Origin: Arthrobacter humicola
GTDB lineage: Bacteria > Actinomycetota > Actinomycetes > Actinomycetales > Micrococcaceae
Assembly (NCBI RefSeq): GCF_022803015.1
Contig: NZ_JAFKON010000003.1
Location: 124,001 to 188,000, forward strand
Length of the DNA stretch: 64,000 nt
Reading direction: 5' to 3'
The notes beneath the pieces were generated by a model that worked only from the letters and a program-made list of their open reading frames with translations, was not told the origin of the DNA and made no database searches. The position numbers and the translations under genes were made by a program. Numbering within the stretch: position 1 is the stretch's first letter; each line of letters opens with the position of its first letter. Below, piece by piece: positions 62,655 to 64,000 of the stretch.

Positions 62655-63388
62655 ATATCTCCCGTTTGATTGCGGCCTGGCTGTCCCGAAATTTCTGAGA
62701 CAAGGCGCTGAATGGCCCCCGACGGTGCAAGCCCCATGTCCTCCTTCAGCTTCCTTTGGTACTTTTCGAAGGCCCGAAGCGCGGCAGCATTGTTGCCCCG
62801 CTCCCGTTCCGCCCGAATGAGAAGTCCAACTGCGGTTTCATAGAGCGGTTCAAGCTCCAGTGCCGCCTCCGAGGCCTCCAGGGCAGATTCATAGTCACAG
62901 CACGCCAGCGACTCGCGAGCAATGATCTGGAATGCGTGGAGCCGGTCCTGCCGCAACCTGCTCTGTTCGAAGAGCACCCAGTCGTCGTACCACCCCGGGA
63001 GCAATTCAGCGTCCCGCAACTGGTACAGATATGAGGCCACGTTTCCTTTGAGCCCACTACGGCTCAACTCCAGGATCTGTTCCCGGACCCGGTGGAGGTC
63101 GACGTCGACCAGTTGGCTGAGGGACAGCATGTTCCCGCCATTGAGCAGAAGGCCCGGGACCTGCCGCGAAATGAGATGCACACTGACACGCAGGCTTTCG
63201 AGGGCCCTGGACTCTTGACACTCAGGCCACAACAGACCGACGAGAAAACCTCGGGGGCGGGGGCCGTTGATGGCCAGCACAGTAATGAGCCGTTGTTGCC
63301 GCGCCGCCACCTGCACGACGTCGGTCCCCCGGCGAAGTTGCCACGATTGAAGCAGGGTCAACCGAAAACCATAATCGTCATTGCCCAT
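62651..63388 (-). CDS. Short SARP/BTAD-family regulator (copy 2)
   Basis: A 245-residue paralogue of the 60514 product, aligned over its whole length: RQQRLITVLAINGPRPRGFL in the winged-helix part and LSLSQLVDVDLHRVREQILE, LLPGWYDDWVLFEQSRLRQ in the BTAD part. ATG 63388 is chosen to match copy 1 rather than a longer frame from 63484. The two copies differ mainly in the loop around CVRELSQ / ILELSRS. Target genes are unknown. Confidence 0.82.
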   Translation of the reverse strand: MGNDDYGFRLTLLQSWQLRRGTDVVQVAARQQRLITVLAINGPRPRGFLVGLLWPECQESRALESLRVSVHLISRQVPGLLLNGGNMLSLSQLVDVDLHRVREQILELSRSGLKGNVASYLYQLRDAELLPGWYDDWVLFEQSRLRQDRLHAFQIIARESLACCDYESALEASEAALELEPLYETAVGLLIRAERERGNNAAALRAFEKYQRKLKEDMGLAPSGAIQRLVSEISGQPGRNQTGDI

Positions 63389-63559
63389 GGGTACCCCCAA
63401 AAATCCAGCGTGGGACTGAAGAGCTGGAAACCTATGTGGCAACCCTTTCGCAGTTCGGAGCGTGAAGTCAATGGCCTCCGTCATGAAGCGAGTTTTGGAT
63501 GAAAAGTAGACTGCTCCTCAGCATCCGTAGGGCTTACGCGCAACAACTGCCACGCGGCG

Positions 63560-63825
63560 GTCCGAAAAAGGGCAACTACGACTCGAAGCCATTGACCAAG
63601 CGATCGCCCAGAACGACTACCGCGCAGCAAACATCCGCACCGGCTAGATCTACGTGATCTCCAACCGCGGAGCATTTCGGAGAAGGCGTCGTCAAAATAG
63701 GCCTGACACGACGCCTTAAACCAGCCGAACGCATCACCGAACTCAGTGGCGCATCGGTGCCTTCCGGTTCGACGTCCACACCATATACTTCTCTGAAGAT
63801 GCAGTTACCTTCGAGAACGAACCGT
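63560..63825 (+). pseudogene. Decayed GIY-YIG (DUF4041/T5orf172) nuclease gene
   Basis: In shifting frames the plus strand reads AIDQAIAQNDYRAANIRTG, stop, IYVISNRGAF, then GEGVVKIGLTRRLKPAERI and ELSGASVPFRFDVHTIYFSE. This is the T5orf172 GIY-YIG pattern (usually GYVYVISN..GENVVKIGMTRRLEP). An in-frame stop and at least two frameshifts make it non-functional. Confidence 0.75.
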
Positions 63826-64000
63826 GCTGAACTACCACCGCTTCAGTCTCGTGATGCATCGCACCAGGCGCCTGGCTCTCTACACCTTCGTGAACGTCGA
63901 CGGCCGGGTCGGCCAGTCGCCCAGGCGTGATCGGGACCGGCGGTACTTCCACCCCGCCTGAAGCAGTCGGAGCAGGTCGGTGAGGATCTATGCGGATGAT
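63823..64000 (+). pseudogene. Decayed DNA/RNA non-specific endonuclease (NucA-type), continues past window
   Basis: Reads LNYHRFSLVMHRTRRLALYT then FVNVDGR, the N-terminal part of NUC-family endonucleases (LxYTHFSVVMHxxRRLAxYTAVNIDG). A stop at 63958 and a frameshift before QSEQVGEDL interrupt it; the catalytic DRGH segment would lie beyond the window. Probably fused by deletion to the end of the GIY-YIG relic. Confidence 0.65.

Overview
The window comes from a high-GC actinobacterium, most likely an Arthrobacter/Pseudarthrobacter-type member of the Micrococcaceae. The grounds are the GC-rich third codon positions, an actinobacterial-type pfkA, a DUF4193 protein, short SARP/BTAD regulators and lipoproteins with actinobacterial lipoboxes. 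These are family resemblances read by eye; no search was run.

Region 1 (1-16.7 kb) is metabolic. After the 3' part of pfkA and a LysR regulator comes a run of co-directional genes that reads as one catabolic programme: a PfkB kinase and SIS deglycase of the fructoselysine type, an amino-acid-type ABC importer, an ornithine/lysine-cyclodeaminase-like enzyme, a pipecolate/sarcosine-oxidase-like flavoprotein, a DUF1338/HglS-like 2-oxoadipate dioxygenase, an ALDH7 (aminoadipate semialdehyde dehydrogenase), a Glu/Leu-type amino-acid dehydrogenase and a YdiJ-like FAD/Fe-S D-2-hydroxyglutarate dehydrogenase. Together they could convert fructoselysine to glucose-6-phosphate plus lysine, and lysine to 2-oxoglutarate.

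Region 2 (16.7-22 kb) holds small housekeeping-like genes and an animal-type transketolase lying between two decayed copies of a YhcG/DUF1016 nuclease gene, then paired palindromes and a DUF1801 protein.

Region 3 (22-62 kb) is accessory and is punctuated by a repeated non-coding element of about 500 bp (four near-complete copies and two partial ones). Each fuller copy carries flanking TGTNNACA-N-TGTNNACA palindromes, usually a terminator-like hairpin, and the 3' end of a tRNA-Leu-like gene. I read these as junctions of tandemly accreted integrative modules. Module I carries nucleic-acid genes that look like a defence island: a membrane-anchored exonuclease with a zinc knuckle, two divergent SNF2 ATPases and two DUF262 proteins. 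Module II carries an SMC-like ATPase / histidine kinase / receiver-phosphotransferase operon, an EcsC-like protein, IS110 debris and an Avs-like STAND NTPase. Module III is a mixture of an acetyltransferase, an orphan DctP lipoprotein, a P-loop kinase, decayed ligase/recombinase/IS3 pieces, a serine hydrolase and a flavodoxin. Module IV and the right end hold an ICL/PEP-mutase-like enzyme and a duplicated [small protein + SARP/BTAD regulator] pair, ending in decayed GIY-YIG and NucA-type nuclease genes. No integrase, intact tRNA, rRNA or CRISPR array was seen.
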